DNA of 64,000 nt from Priestia megaterium (GTDB taxonomy: Bacteria > Bacillota > Bacilli > Bacillales > Bacillaceae_H). The stretch covers positions 498,636 to 562,635 of the forward strand of contig VTEF01000001.1 in the NCBI GenBank assembly GCA_008180335.1. Reading direction: 5' to 3'. Below the pieces are notes generated by a model that ran no database searches, was not told the origin of the DNA, and saw nothing but the letters and a program-made list of their open reading frames with translations. A program made the translations under genes and the position numbers. Below are positions 55,334 through 64,000 of this stretch, in pieces (the first letter of the stretch is position 1; each line of letters opens with the position of its first letter).

Positions 55334-57120
55334 TGTTTTGGCGTAGTGTGGTTGGTAAGCTTTGGTTTACTATTTTATTGCTTGTTTCATTTGTTTTGTT
55401 CGTGTTAACTGTACTTTTACTACAGTTTTTTGAAAACTATCATGTAGTTGAAGCTGAAAAAAGATTAACAAAAACAGCTGCAAAAATTTCTGCTATTGTC
55501 CAAGAAACAGACGATGAAAAGTTAGGGTTGTCAATTGCTCGTGAGCTAGCTGATCCGGCTAGCATTGCTATCGTTCAAGATAATGAGTTGTATTGGCATT
55601 CCACGCACCCAGATCAAGAAAATCAAGAAACGGTGTCCAACTTAATTTCTGAAAATCAGAAGCTAAAGAAAGTTATTCAAGAAGGAAAAGTTGTGCAAGA
55701 AAAGATGTACATGAATAATGTAATGAATAAAGAAGAAGAGTCGTTAATGTTTATTGTCGGAGTGCCATTGATAGATAATAAAAAGGGAAACGGTGGCGTT
55801 TATTTATATCAGTCATTGTCTGAAATCGAAGAACCGGCAAGGTATACAACTAAATTTATCCTGCTTGCTGCAGGTATAGCAATCGTGTTAACCACTATCT
55901 TTGCTTTTTTCTTATCTACTCGTATTACAGCTCCACTCCGAAAGATGAAGCAAGCGGCATTTGAAGTAACAAAAGGTAACTTTGATACAAAAGTGCCAAT
56001 TTTGACTCATGATGAAATTGGAGAGCTTGCAATAGCACTAAATCAAATGGGAAGACAGTTGAAATTTAATTTAAATGCGCTAAATCAAGAAAAAGAACAG
56101 CTTGCAAGCATTTTAAGCAGTATGGCAGATGGAGTTATTACATTCAGCCGTGATGGCTCTATTTTAATTACTAATCCGCCTGCTGAGCATTTTTTACAAG
56201 CTTGGTATTACGAGCAAGATGTGAATAATCAACAAGTACCTGAATTGCCATTAAAGGTTGTTCGTCTATTCGAAAATGTTGTTGAAAGTGAAACAGAGCA
56301 AAGTGCCGAGCTGACAATTCAAGGGAAGACATGGGTTATTTTGATGTCACCTCTTTACAATCAAACTCGAATTCGTGGAGCTGTAGCGGTGTTACGTGAT
56401 ATGTCAGAAGAGAGAAAGCTAGATAAATTACGTAAAGACTTTATTGCCAATGTATCTCATGAATTACGAACGCCTATTTCGATGTTACAAGGATACAGTG
56501 AAGCAATTGTCGATGATATTGCAAGCACAGATGAAGAGAAAAAAGAAATTGCGCAAGTTATTTATGATGAATCGTTAAGAATGGGGCGTCTTGTAAACGA
56601 ACTATTAGACTTAGCTAGAATGGAAGCAGGTCATGTTCAATTACATGTCGAACAAGTATTCATGATTGAATTTGTCGAAAGAATTGTAAGAAAGTTTCAA
56701 GGGTTAGCAAAAGATAAAGACATTAATCTAATGTTTGAATGTGAAGTAGTTGATGAATTCTGTGCCACGATTGATTCAGATCGTATTGAGCAAGTATTGA
56801 CGAATTTACTTGATAATGCTATTCGCCATACTGACAAAGGTGGAAACGTTACATTAAGAATGAATAGCAATCAAACAGAAATGCACTTATCTGTTGAAGA
56901 CACAGGCGCAGGCATACCGCAAGAAGATTTACCTTTTGTTTTTGAACGCTTTTATAAAGCTGACAAAGCAAGAACGAGAGGAAAAGCAGGTACAGGGCTT
57001 GGTTTAGCGATTGCTAAGAATATCGTAGAGGCCCATCATGGTATAATTGTTGTTCATAGTCAGATAGGAAAGGGAACGACTTTCTTTATTAAACTGCCTA
57101 AAAACAATAACCAGGAATAA
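55333..57120 (+). CDS. resE: Sensor histidine kinase ResE
   Basis: A 595-residue membrane kinase partner of ResD: helices near 10-28 and 175-197 flanking an external domain, HAMP ([19 protein letters not shown]), a PAS-like domain (about 250-355), HisKA with [15 protein letters not shown] and HATPase with N box [20 protein letters not shown] and [10 protein letters not shown]. Start overlaps the resD stop (TGATG). Confidence 0.95.
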   Translation: MFWRSVVGKLWFTILLLVSFVLFVLTVLLLQFFENYHVVEAEKRLTKTAAKISAIVQETDDEKLGLSIARELADPASIAIVQDNELYWHSTHPDQENQETVSNLISENQKLKKVIQEGKVVQEKMYMNNVMNKEEESLMFIVGVPLIDNKKGNGGVYLYQSLSEIEEPARYTTKFILLAAGIAIVLTTIFAFFLSTRITAPLRKMKQAAFEVTKGNFDTKVPILTHDEIGELAIALNQMGRQLKFNLNALNQEKEQLASILSSMADGVITFSRDGSILITNPPAEHFLQAWYYEQDVNNQQVPELPLKVVRLFENVVESETEQSAELTIQGKTWVILMSPLYNQTRIRGAVAVLRDMSEERKLDKLRKDFIANVSHELRTPISMLQGYSEAIVDDIASTDEEKKEIAQVIYDESLRMGRLVNELLDLARMEAGHVQLHVEQVFMIEFVERIVRKFQGLAKDKDINLMFECEVVDEFCATIDSDRIEQVLTNLLDNAIRHTDKGGNVTLRMNSNQTEMHLSVEDTGAGIPQEDLPFVFERFYKADKARTRGKAGTGLGLAIAKNIVEAHHGIIVVHSQIGKGTTFFIKLPKNNNQE

Positions 57121-57152
57121 AGGAACTTTATCAATTAATAACTATTAGTAAC

Positions 57153-57187
57153 AAAAAGTCTGACAAAAATATTTTGTCAGACTTTTT
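57153..57187 (+). terminator. Rho-independent terminator after resE
   Basis: AAAAAGTCTGACAAAA pairs perfectly with TTTTGTCAGACTTTTT. Confidence 0.93.
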
Positions 57188-57313
57188 GTGTTTATTGTAG
57201 AGTCAAATAAATAGTTACTGTATAGAGAGATGGAAAAGAGTGTCTAGAATAAAAGTAAACTGCATATAGTATATTTATGTGTCAAGAAACATCGCATACA
57301 TAGGAGGAGCTAC

Positions 57314-58009
57314 ATGATTGATATATTAAGACGAATATTGGTTGTGCTTGTAATGGGTTTATGTATTGGATTGCTATTCATTGGCGGAAGCATGGTGAAA
57401 GCAGAAGAACGTTCACAATGGCATTGGCCAGTAGCAGTAGGCACGTTAAGTGATGTGTTTGGTTCACGAAATGCAAAACATTTTGGAATAGACATTGCAG
57501 CACCTGTGGGAACGCAGGTGTATGCAGTTGAGAGTGGTCGAGTGGTTAAATCTTATGACTCAGATACATATGGAAAAGTTATTTTTATTAAACAAGATAA
57601 CGGGTATGAAACTGTCTATGCTCATCTTCATTCTAGGAATGTGCATGAAGGTGAGCGCGTTTCTGTCCACCAAAAAATTGGACAAGTTGGTAACACAGGA
57701 CGTTCTTTTGGTCCGCATTTACATTTTGAAGTTCACAAAGGATCTTGGAATATTGATAAAACAAATGCAATCAACCCTTTGGTGAAGCTAGATGAAAAAA
57801 AGCTATTCGCATATGTTACAAGTAAGGTTGAAGCAACTGTATTCAATCAACTACATGTAAAAGAGGACGATGAAATTATTGTGCATAAAGGGGATACATT
57901 ATTTGAAATTGCAATTGAGTATGAGATGGAAATCGATCATTTAAAATCATTAAATGGATTAGTGACGAATAGTATATACGAAGGTCAACGGCTAAAAGTA
58001 GTTAAATGA
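57314..58009 (+). CDS. Membrane-anchored M23 peptidase with C-terminal LysM
   Basis: A 231-residue exported cell-wall protein: signal or anchor helix about 8-26, LytM/M23 endopeptidase domain with zinc motif H56-x3-D60 (HFGIDIAAP), H104/H106 in YAHLHS and H135/H137 in GPHLHFEV, then one LysM (about 185-230, HKGDTLFEIAIEYEMEIDHLKSLNG). All catalytic residues are present, so it should cut peptidoglycan cross-links. TAGGAGGAGCTAC precedes ATG 57314. In B. subtilis the resE-serA interval holds sigX-rsiX instead. Single gene unit between terminators. Confidence 0.88.
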   Translation: MIDILRRILVVLVMGLCIGLLFIGGSMVKAEERSQWHWPVAVGTLSDVFGSRNAKHFGIDIAAPVGTQVYAVESGRVVKSYDSDTYGKVIFIKQDNGYETVYAHLHSRNVHEGERVSVHQKIGQVGNTGRSFGPHLHFEVHKGSWNIDKTNAINPLVKLDEKKLFAYVTSKVEATVFNQLHVKEDDEIIVHKGDTLFEIAIEYEMEIDHLKSLNGLVTNSIYEGQRLKVVK

Positions 58010-58046
58010 AAATAACCAGGCAAACGATCGTTTGCCTGGTTATTCT
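58009..58046. terminator. Palindromic bidirectional terminator between the peptidase gene and serA
   Basis: AATAACCAGGCAAACGAT is followed by its exact reverse complement, a 34-base perfect palindrome, then a T-rich stretch. It lies between convergent genes. Confidence 0.82.
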
Positions 58047-58086
58047 CTAATTTCACTCTTCATGGATAGTAAGGATGATAAAAAAT

Positions 58087-59661
58087 TTACAGCTCAATTT
58101 TTTGAATCGTTACAATTTCACTTGCTTGCTTTAAATACTCAACAACAGCATCATCTAATGTTTTATCAAATGTAAGCATCATAATTGCTTCTCCGCCTTT
58201 TTGCTTACGCCCTACTTGCATTGTGGCAATGTTAATATCTAAGTCCCCAAGGGCTTTACCAACATTTCCAATTACACCAGGCTGGTCTGTGTGGCGGATA
58301 TATAGCAGGTGCCCTTCTGGATAAAAATCAATATCAAATGAATCAATGTTAATGACGCGTGGGCCGTAATCGTTAATATATGTACCTGTAATTGTAAAGG
58401 TGCGGTTCTCACCTTTAACGACTACGTCAATAATATTTGAATAGCCTTGAGTGTTATCTGAGATTTTTTCACCAAATGTAATTCCACGCTCTTTTGTAAT
58501 CATTGAAGCATTTACTTCATTAACAGGGCGATCAATACGATGTGTTAAGAAGCCAGACAATAAGCTACGTGTAATATAAGTTGTTTCTAAATCAGCTACT
58601 GTTCCTGCATATGTAATAGAGATGTCTTGAACAGGTTCTTTCATGCATTGTGATAGAATAGCACCGAGCTGTTTTGTTAGACTTGTAAACGGCTGAATTT
58701 TTTCAAATACTTCTTTTGAAAGCGTAGGTAAGTTAATAGACGAACTTACTGGATTGCCTTCTAAAAATCGTAAAACATCATAGGCAACATCCTCTGCAAC
58801 ATTTAATTGTGCTTCTTTTGTCGAAGCACCTAAGTGAGGTGTTGTAATAACTTGATCAAAGTTTAATAATGGATTGTCAGTAGGTGGCTCAACTTCAAAT
58901 ACATCAATTGCAGCACCTTGTACATGGCCAATTTCTAAATAATGAACAAGGGCAGCCTCATCAATAATTCCACCGCGAGCACAGTTTAATAAATAAACGC
59001 CTTTTTTTGTTTTTCCTAACGTTTCGTTATTTAGTAACCCTTTTGTATCTTTTGTTAAAGGGGTATGAACGGTAATGATATCAGCAACCGTTAATAACTC
59101 ATCTAATGACAGCAATTGAACACCAAGTTTTTCAGCGCGAGAAGCGGTTAAGAATGGATCATATACATGTACAGTCATATTGAATGCTTTTGCTCTTTTG
59201 GCAAGCTCAGATCCAATTCGCCCGAAACCAATAATCCCTAAGCTTTTACGATTAAGCTCTGTTCCGACAAAAGCAGAGCGGTTCCATTCACGTGATTTAA
59301 CAGAAATATTTCCTTGAGGAATGTGGCGAACGAGGCTTGCCATCATTGCAAAAGTATGCTCTGCTGTCGAGATTGTATTTCCATTTGGCGCGTTGATCAC
59401 GACTACCCCACGCTTTGTGGCAGCTTCAATGTCAATGTTATCAACCCCGACGCCTGCACGAGCTACAATTTTTAAGTTCGTCATTTTAGATAGCAAATCT
59501 TCAGTGACTGTTGTTGCACTTCTAACGAGCAATGCATCGTATGTGTGCAGCAAATCTTCTACCTCATTCACTTTTTTACGTGTCAAATTTACGTTTGGTG
59601 CTTCAAGTAGTGGAGCAAGACCTTCGTTACTAATTGAATCAGCTACTAACACTTCATACAT
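58087..59661 (-). CDS. serA: D-3-phosphoglycerate dehydrogenase
   Basis: A 524-residue NAD-dependent enzyme for the first step of serine synthesis. Catalytic Arg/Glu/His motifs: LKIVARAGVGVDNID, GIIGFGRIGSELAKRA, NCARGGIIDEAALV and TPHLGASTKEAQ. A C-terminal regulatory ACT domain (about 450-524, HTDQPGVIGNVGKALGDLDINIATMQ) suggests serine feedback. AAAGGGAGATGTTCACAC precedes ATG 59661. Confidence 0.95.
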   Translation of the reverse strand: MYEVLVADSISNEGLAPLLEAPNVNLTRKKVNEVEDLLHTYDALLVRSATTVTEDLLSKMTNLKIVARAGVGVDNIDIEAATKRGVVVINAPNGNTISTAEHTFAMMASLVRHIPQGNISVKSREWNRSAFVGTELNRKSLGIIGFGRIGSELAKRAKAFNMTVHVYDPFLTASRAEKLGVQLLSLDELLTVADIITVHTPLTKDTKGLLNNETLGKTKKGVYLLNCARGGIIDEAALVHYLEIGHVQGAAIDVFEVEPPTDNPLLNFDQVITTPHLGASTKEAQLNVAEDVAYDVLRFLEGNPVSSSINLPTLSKEVFEKIQPFTSLTKQLGAILSQCMKEPVQDISITYAGTVADLETTYITRSLLSGFLTHRIDRPVNEVNASMITKERGITFGEKISDNTQGYSNIIDVVVKGENRTFTITGTYINDYGPRVINIDSFDIDFYPEGHLLYIRHTDQPGVIGNVGKALGDLDINIATMQVGRKQKGGEAIMMLTFDKTLDDAVVEYLKQASEIVTIQKIEL

Positions 59662-59751
59662 GTGTGAACATCTCCCTTTGAATACTCAAATATCTGATAA
59701 TTTATCACGTTAAAAAAATTCTGTCAATTGGAATATAAAAACAACCATAAA

Positions 59752-59765
59752 TGAAAACGTTTTCA
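59752..59765. promoter_or_regulatory. Palindromic cre in the serA/ribU gap
   Basis: TGAAAACGTTTTCA is a perfect palindrome matching WTGNAANCGNWNNCW at all fixed positions. It lies 91 bases upstream of serA on the serA side of the gap. Confidence 0.65.
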
Positions 59766-59839
59766 AAATACGTTTTTTAAAGAAAGTTCGTTAATTAATT
59801 GAAATTAGAAACTTTAAAAGCCGTTAAAATCAAGGTTTT

Positions 59840-59894
59840 CAATAAAAAAGCGTACTATAAAAAAATTTTTTTATAAAAAGTACGTTTTTTATTG
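59840..59894. terminator. Large AT-rich hairpin in the divergent serA/ribU gap
   Basis: CAATAAAAAAGCGTACT pairs with AGTACGTTTTTTATTG (one bulge), and inside it TATAAAAAAATTTTTTTATA is a 20-base palindrome. It looks like a bidirectional terminator, yet no gene ends here. Confidence 0.55.
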
Positions 59895-60001
59895 CAAGGT
59901 AAAAAATGGATTGAAAGGAATTTAAGAGGAATGACATGAGTCAATCTTGCACATGATGATGCAGGTAGTTCGATAATTGGAATCGAAGGTAAATTAAATG
60001 A

Positions 60002-60030
60002 TTTACTTTTAATTCAAGATATCATATAAT
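60002..60030 (+). promoter_or_regulatory. Promoter of the FMN riboswitch/ribU transcript
   Basis: TTTACT (60002-60007), 17-base spacer, TATAAT (60025-60030). Transcription would start about 15-20 bases before the riboswitch. Confidence 0.65.
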
Positions 60031-60054
60031 AACCTACATAAGTAAATATTGATC

Positions 60055-60193
60055 TATCTTCGGGGCAGGGTGCAATTCCCGACCGGCGGTGATAAACAAG
60101 TTGTTTTAAGCCCGCGAGCTCGTATGCAATATAAGAGCAGGATTTGGTGTGATTCCAAAGCCGACAGTACAGTCTGGATGGGAGAAGGTGGAG
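60055..60193 (+). ncRNA. FMN riboswitch (RFN element)
   Basis: Conserved RFN segments are all present in order: CGGGGCAGGGTG, AATTCCCGACCGGCGG, AGCCCGCGAGC, GATTTGGTGTGATTCCAAAGCCGACAGT and AGTCTGGATGGGAGAAG. FMN binding should favour the terminator at 60250-60276 and shut off ribU. Confidence 0.96.
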
Positions 60194-60249
60194 GTTCAAG
60201 CGTTCAAGAAAGCTGTATTGGACGTTTATTGAATATGCCAGCCATTTAT

Positions 60250-60276
60250 CCCTCAACAATTTGTTGAGGTTTTTTA
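60250..60276 (+). terminator. Riboswitch-controlled terminator before ribU
   Basis: CCTCAACA pairs with TGTTGAGG around a 3-base loop, followed by seven T. It is the expression platform of the FMN riboswitch. Confidence 0.88.
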
Positions 60277-60342
60277 ATGGAATGCATAGGAGAGGAACCT
60301 TTCTTCTTTGAAGAGTGGATCGCAAAGAAGGAGAGAGGAAAG

Positions 60343-60918
60343 ATGAAACAAAGTAAAAAGACACAAAAGCTTGTAATCTTGGGAATGTTAAGTAGTATTT
60401 CATATGTACTGATGATGCTTAATTTTCCTATTCCAGGGATACCGCCTTTTCTGAAAATTGATTTTAGTGAGATTCCTGCATTATTGGCAGCTATTATCTT
60501 TGGTCCGGGAGCAGGGGTTATTGTAGAGGCAATTAAAAATTTCCTGCATTATTTAATACAAGGGAGTGCAACAGGAGTTCCGGTAGGACAATTAGCTAAC
60601 TTTGTAGCAGGATTATTATTTATCTTACCAGTCTCATTTATGTTTCATAAGTTTAAGAATACAAAAGGCGTAACAGCTGGTTTAGTTATTGGTACGATGA
60701 TCATGTCAATTTTAATGGCTGTGTTAAACTATTATGTATTTTTACCTGCGTATACAATCTTTTTACAAGCGCCAGCATTATCCGGGGAAGAAACAAGACA
60801 ATTAATTGTACAAGGTATTTTACCGTTTAATTTGATAAAAGGTGCAATTACGGGCATAATCTTTGTTTTAGTTTTTGGCAAAATGAAACAGTGGATTGTA
60901 AAACGTGTTGCGATTTAA
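60343..60918 (+). CDS. ribU: Riboflavin transporter RibU (ECF S component)
   Basis: A 191-residue membrane protein with about six helices, the riboflavin-binding S subunit of an ECF transporter (YpaA in B. subtilis). LVILGMLSSISYVLMMLNFPIP and IDFSEIPALLAAIIFGPGAG are characteristic. ATG 60343 follows GAGAGGAAAG; an in-frame ATG at 60277 lies at the riboswitch terminator and is not used. Control by the FMN riboswitch confirms the substrate. Confidence 0.94.
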   Translation: MKQSKKTQKLVILGMLSSISYVLMMLNFPIPGIPPFLKIDFSEIPALLAAIIFGPGAGVIVEAIKNFLHYLIQGSATGVPVGQLANFVAGLLFILPVSFMFHKFKNTKGVTAGLVIGTMIMSILMAVLNYYVFLPAYTIFLQAPALSGEETRQLIVQGILPFNLIKGAITGIIFVLVFGKMKQWIVKRVAI

Positions 60919-60923
60919 ATACA

Positions 60924-60956
60924 CCCCTTCTCAACTCGTTGAGAAGGGGTTCTTTA
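60924..60956 (+). terminator. Rho-independent terminator after ribU
   Basis: CCCCTTCTCAAC pairs with GTTGAGAAGGGG around TC; TTCTTT follows. Confidence 0.88.
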
Positions 60957-60960
60957 GAGA

Positions 60961-60994
60961 AAAAAGTGTGCAAAAATATTTTTGCACACTTTTT
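60961..60994 (-). terminator. Terminator after fer
   Basis: AAAAAGTGTGCAAAAAT is followed by its reverse complement, giving a perfect hairpin with T runs at both ends; on the minus strand it follows fer. Confidence 0.9.
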
Positions 60995-61002
60995 ATTGTT
61001 TC

Positions 61003-61287
<285 letters not shown>

Positions 61288-61508
61288 TTATATAATCTCT
61301 CTTCAAATAAGAGTGAAATTTCTCTTTACCCATTGTAAGCCGATTTTTAAAACTTTTCAATAGAAAAGTCATTGATAATGCTTATCAGATAAGGGTTTGT
61401 TATATATTCTTGAACGTTTAATAGCAAAATAAAGATTGATAAAAAACCTAAAATGATACGTTTTATACAACTTTTGATACAATAAAATGTGAAAGGAAGT
61501 TGTTGCCC

Positions 61509-62561
61509 TTGAATTATGTTCAACTGGCTATATTATATAGTATAAAACAATTAAAAGGCGAGCGAACCGTTTTTGGCATTTATCATCTTTTGGCAGGAAA
61601 AAGGTCTGCGCAAACAATTCAAGATGGGAAAATTTTCGGCCTGTCTTTTTTATTTCAATCATTTTCTTATTTAAAAAAAGAGACATTTTCCACATATATT
61701 ATGCAATTAAATGATCAAAGGTACATTGACCCATTAGATGAACAGAAATATGTTCTTACATCTAAAGGCGAACAAGTATTACAAAGGAAACTGCAGCAGT
61801 TTCCTTTTCCTAAACCGTTGAATGGATGGCAATTTGCAAGTAGTACACAACTATTTTTATCGAGACTAACGTTATTCATTCAAACGATCTCAAATCTGCA
61901 GTATTTTCAAAAGGCTTTTTTACCAATTTCTAAAAATCCTGATACCCTTAAATGGGTAAAAGATTATATTTTCTCTCAACAGTATACGCGCCAAGACTTA
62001 GCAAAGGGATTATCTGATGAATTAAAGTTATGTTTGGAAAAATGTCCAAAGCAAGAAGCTGACCTATTTGTTTTACATCTTACTGGCTATGACAGAATAG
62101 GCCTTACTAAAAGCCAATTAGCCCATGAATATCAATTGGATGAACATTATGTACACGTACTGCTGTTAGGAGTGACACATTTAATAATAGATGAGGTTAA
62201 TAAATCTAAAAAAAGTTTTGTAATTCTTCGTGATTTTTTAAGAGATATTCACATGCACGTGCCATTGACCACATCGACAGCAAAAACATATATGTGGTTG
62301 AAAAAAAATAAAACAATTGAAGAAATTGCTCATATTCGGCGCTTAAAAGAAAGTACGATTGAAGACCATGTAGCAGAATTAGCTCTGTTTGTCCCAGATT
62401 TCAACATTGATCGATATGTATCTGAGACAGATCAGAAATCCATTATTAAAGCTTTTGGCATGTTAAAAACAAATCAGTTAAAAGCTATTAAGCAGCACGT
62501 TCAGGAGCATATTACGTACTTTCAAATTCGCCTTGTTTTAGCGAAGTACTTTACTAACTGA
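61509..62561 (+). CDS. ypbB: YpbB helix-turn-helix protein
   Basis: A 350-residue cytoplasmic protein paired with the downstream RecQ-type helicase in Bacillaceae. The C-terminal ~90 residues (TAKTYMWLKKNKTIEEIAHIR, LKESTIEDHVAEL) form the HTH_40-like domain found appended to RecQ helicases elsewhere. Of the TTG codons at 61500, 61503 and 61509, the last has the best spacing from GGAAG and matches the B. subtilis N-terminus. It probably works with the helicase; function is unproven. Confidence 0.85.
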   Translation: MNYVQLAILYSIKQLKGERTVFGIYHLLAGKRSAQTIQDGKIFGLSFLFQSFSYLKKETFSTYIMQLNDQRYIDPLDEQKYVLTSKGEQVLQRKLQQFPFPKPLNGWQFASSTQLFLSRLTLFIQTISNLQYFQKAFLPISKNPDTLKWVKDYIFSQQYTRQDLAKGLSDELKLCLEKCPKQEADLFVLHLTGYDRIGLTKSQLAHEYQLDEHYVHVLLLGVTHLIIDEVNKSKKSFVILRDFLRDIHMHVPLTTSTAKTYMWLKKNKTIEEIAHIRRLKESTIEDHVAELALFVPDFNIDRYVSETDQKSIIKAFGMLKTNQLKAIKQHVQEHITYFQIRLVLAKYFTN

Positions 62562-62590
62562 TTAGTAACAATGAAAAGTGGTGTTTCGAT

Positions 62591-64000
62591 TTGAAAATTG
62601 AACAAGTATTGCAAACAAAATTTGGGTTTAATCATTTCAGAGAAGGGCAGCGAGAAATTATTGAAGATTTATTGGCGGGAAATCATGTTCTTGCTGTGCT
62701 GCCCACTGGTACTGGAAAATCTCTTTGCTATCAGCTTCCTGCTTATTTTATGAAACGGCCGGTGCTTATCGTTTCTCCTTTGCTTTCATTAATGGAAGAC
62801 CAGGTACAACAATTAAAAGCTAATGGTGAAAAGAATGTAATTGCCTTAAACAGCTTTTTACGTGAGGAAGAAAAAAAAGAAGCGTTACGCCATTTAGCTG
62901 CTTATCGATTTATCTATGCGTCTCCTGAAATTTTGCAGAACGCTTACGTTATCCAAGCGCTACAGTCAGCTAATGTTGGCTTGTTTGTTGTCGATGAAGC
63001 ACACTGTATTTCACAATGGGGACATGATTTTCGCTTGGACTATTTGCATTTAGGGGATGTTTGGCAGTCATTAGGTAAGCCTATTTGTTTAGCGCTAACT
63101 GGAACAGCGACGAATGAAGTGTTAGAAGATATAAAGCATTACTTGCAGTTAAAGGATGCACATGAACATTTGTATTCCATGAATCGCCCTAACATTGCCA
63201 TGAATGTTGAATATGTAGAAGGTGTAAAAGAAAAAAAAGAAAAGCTGCTAGCTTATGTGAAGCATCTTCAAAACCCTGGTATCATTTATTGTTCTAGCCG
63301 AGCATTAACAGAAGAATTAACGGTTTATTTAAAAGAAAATGGTATTGAAAATGTACAATATTATCATGGCGGGATGGAATCAAGCGAGCGAATGCTTATT
63401 CAACAACAATTTTTAGAAAATCAATTGGATGTTATTTGCTGTACGAGTGCTTTTGGGATGGGTGTTAATAAAAGAAATGTCCGCTTCGTTATTCACTTTC
63501 AGCCTCCTCCTCAGCTAGAATCGTACGTACAAGAAATTGGCCGAAGCGGTCGGGATGGCGAAGATAGCATCGCAATCCTTCTCTATCATGAGGGAGATGA
63601 TGAGTTGGCTTATTCCTTATTGGAAATGGAATTGCCATCTTCAGATATCGTATTTTATTGCTTATCCACTCTTCGGACAAATAAGCAAGCTATGTCTTTG
63701 AAAAAAGTAGAAGATCATTTCTTGTTCACAATTGGAATTCAGGAAACCCATTGGCGTTTTCTTCGATATTATTTACAAAAAGAAGGCGTTATTGTCGGGG
63801 ATACGGTGTACCCAAGTTTAGTGCAAGAATCGTTACATGAAAAGATTGTAGATGCCGTAAAAGAGCGCCTCCAAAATAAATATAGAAAATATACAGCCAT
63901 GAAGCAATTTATCCATACTCATGAATGTCGCCGTCAACTGTTAATGCGTTATTTCGAAGAAGAAGGGCTGTCTGAAAAAATAAACTGTTGTGATCAATGC
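62591..64000 (+). CDS. recS: ATP-dependent DNA helicase RecS (RecQ family), 3' cut by window
   Basis: An open frame of 470 codons to the window end with no internal stop (expected about 500). Superfamily 2 helicase motifs: Walker A K43 in LPTGTGKSLCYQLPAYF, DEAH box D135-E-A-H138 (VVDEAHCISQWGHDF), ALTGTAT, GIIYCSSR, YYHGGM, ATSAFGMGVNKRNVR-type motif V and QEIGRSGRDG motif VI. It then enters the RecQ zinc-binding region (CCDQC) at the edge. TTG 62591 is the start, with AAAGTGGTG upstream. Repairs or restarts replication forks. Confidence 0.92.
   Translation, partial: MKIEQVLQTKFGFNHFREGQREIIEDLLAGNHVLAVLPTGTGKSLCYQLPAYFMKRPVLIVSPLLSLMEDQVQQLKANGEKNVIALNSFLREEEKKEALRHLAAYRFIYASPEILQNAYVIQALQSANVGLFVVDEAHCISQWGHDFRLDYLHLGDVWQSLGKPICLALTGTATNEVLEDIKHYLQLKDAHEHLYSMNRPNIAMNVEYVEGVKEKKEKLLAYVKHLQNPGIIYCSSRALTEELTVYLKENGIENVQYYHGGMESSERMLIQQQFLENQLDVICCTSAFGMGVNKRNVRFVIHFQPPPQLESYVQEIGRSGRDGEDSIAILLYHEGDDELAYSLLEMELPSSDIVFYCLSTLRTNKQAMSLKKVEDHFLFTIGIQETHWRFLRYYLQKEGVIVGDTVYPSLVQESLHEKIVDAVKERLQNKYRKYTAMKQFIHTHECRRQLLMRYFEEEGLSEKINCCDQC

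Noticed and set aside
60049-60267. 72-residue plus-strand frame before ribU
   Set aside because: It lies wholly within the FMN riboswitch and terminator; the RNA motif explains its sequence.
60014-60403. 129-residue minus-strand frame across the riboswitch
   Set aside because: Antisense to the RFN element and the ribU start, with no recognisable protein features.

Overview
This is core chromosome of a low-GC, endospore-forming member of the Bacillaceae. Most genes have close Bacillus subtilis counterparts in the same order (yqjD-yqjE, rnz, proI, yqjP-yqjQ, yqkB, yqkD-yqkE-yqkF, mciZ, nudF, spoIIM, fur, yqzK, xerD, drm-pupG, dacF-spoIIA-sigF, the spoVA operon, lysA, ypuA, ppiB, ribT, ypuF, scpAB, dacB-spmAB-rluB, resABCDE, serA, ribU, fer, ypbB, recS). 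The genus cannot be fixed from this stretch alone. I saw no tRNA, rRNA, insertion sequence, prophage or CRISPR array.

Layout. 1-2413: end of a propionyl-CoA-type carboxylase beta subunit and an M20 peptidase. 2414-14126: an accessory catabolic block where B. subtilis carries yqjF to zwf. It holds PreT/PreA dihydropyrimidine dehydrogenase, dihydropyrimidinase/hydantoinase, an NCS1 permease, two unknown tiny genes, a PucR-type regulator, methylmalonate-semialdehyde dehydrogenase and an omega-amino-acid:pyruvate aminotransferase. Together these take uracil or thymine through dihydropyrimidine and beta-alanine to acetyl- or propionyl-CoA; the beta-ureidopropionase step is absent here. 14127-20355: RNase Z, proline synthesis, Fe-S proteins and hydrolases. 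20466-24437: a ketone-body/leucine-end module (HMG-CoA lyase, thiolase, succinyl-CoA:3-oxoacid CoA-transferase A/B) inserted between yqkD and yqkE. 24506-29294: yqkE, yqkF, the FtsZ inhibitor MciZ, NudF, SpoIIM, Fur, YqzK, XerD. 29719-33234: nucleoside salvage. 33385-41321: a sporulation block (dacF, spoIIA, spoVA). 41518-47331: lysA, ypuA, ppiB, a ribT gene without the riboflavin operon, ypuF, a tiny YjcZ-type protein and scpAB. 47577-50872: spore cortex/maturation genes and rluB. 51071-57120: cytochrome c maturation and the ResDE two-component system. 57314-64000: an M23/LysM peptidase, serA, FMN riboswitch with ribU, fer, ypbB and recS (cut by the window end).

Regulation visible in the DNA includes five catabolite-responsive elements (two perfect: ahead of preT and in the serA/ribU gap), sigma-E, sigma-F and sigma-G type promoters ahead of spoIIM, dacF and spoVAA, a Fur/PerR-like box beside a near-consensus fur promoter, an FMN riboswitch with its terminator, and many strong intrinsic terminators. 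Several starts are TTG (pucR-type gene, nudF, xerD, spoVAC, ypbB, recS). I did not find a clearly new biological system. The parts most worth following are the incomplete pyrimidine-degradation block with its two unknown small proteins, the enlarged MciZ, the ribT gene without its operon, the cell-wall peptidase at the usual sigX position, and the structured serA/ribU and xerD/deoB gaps.
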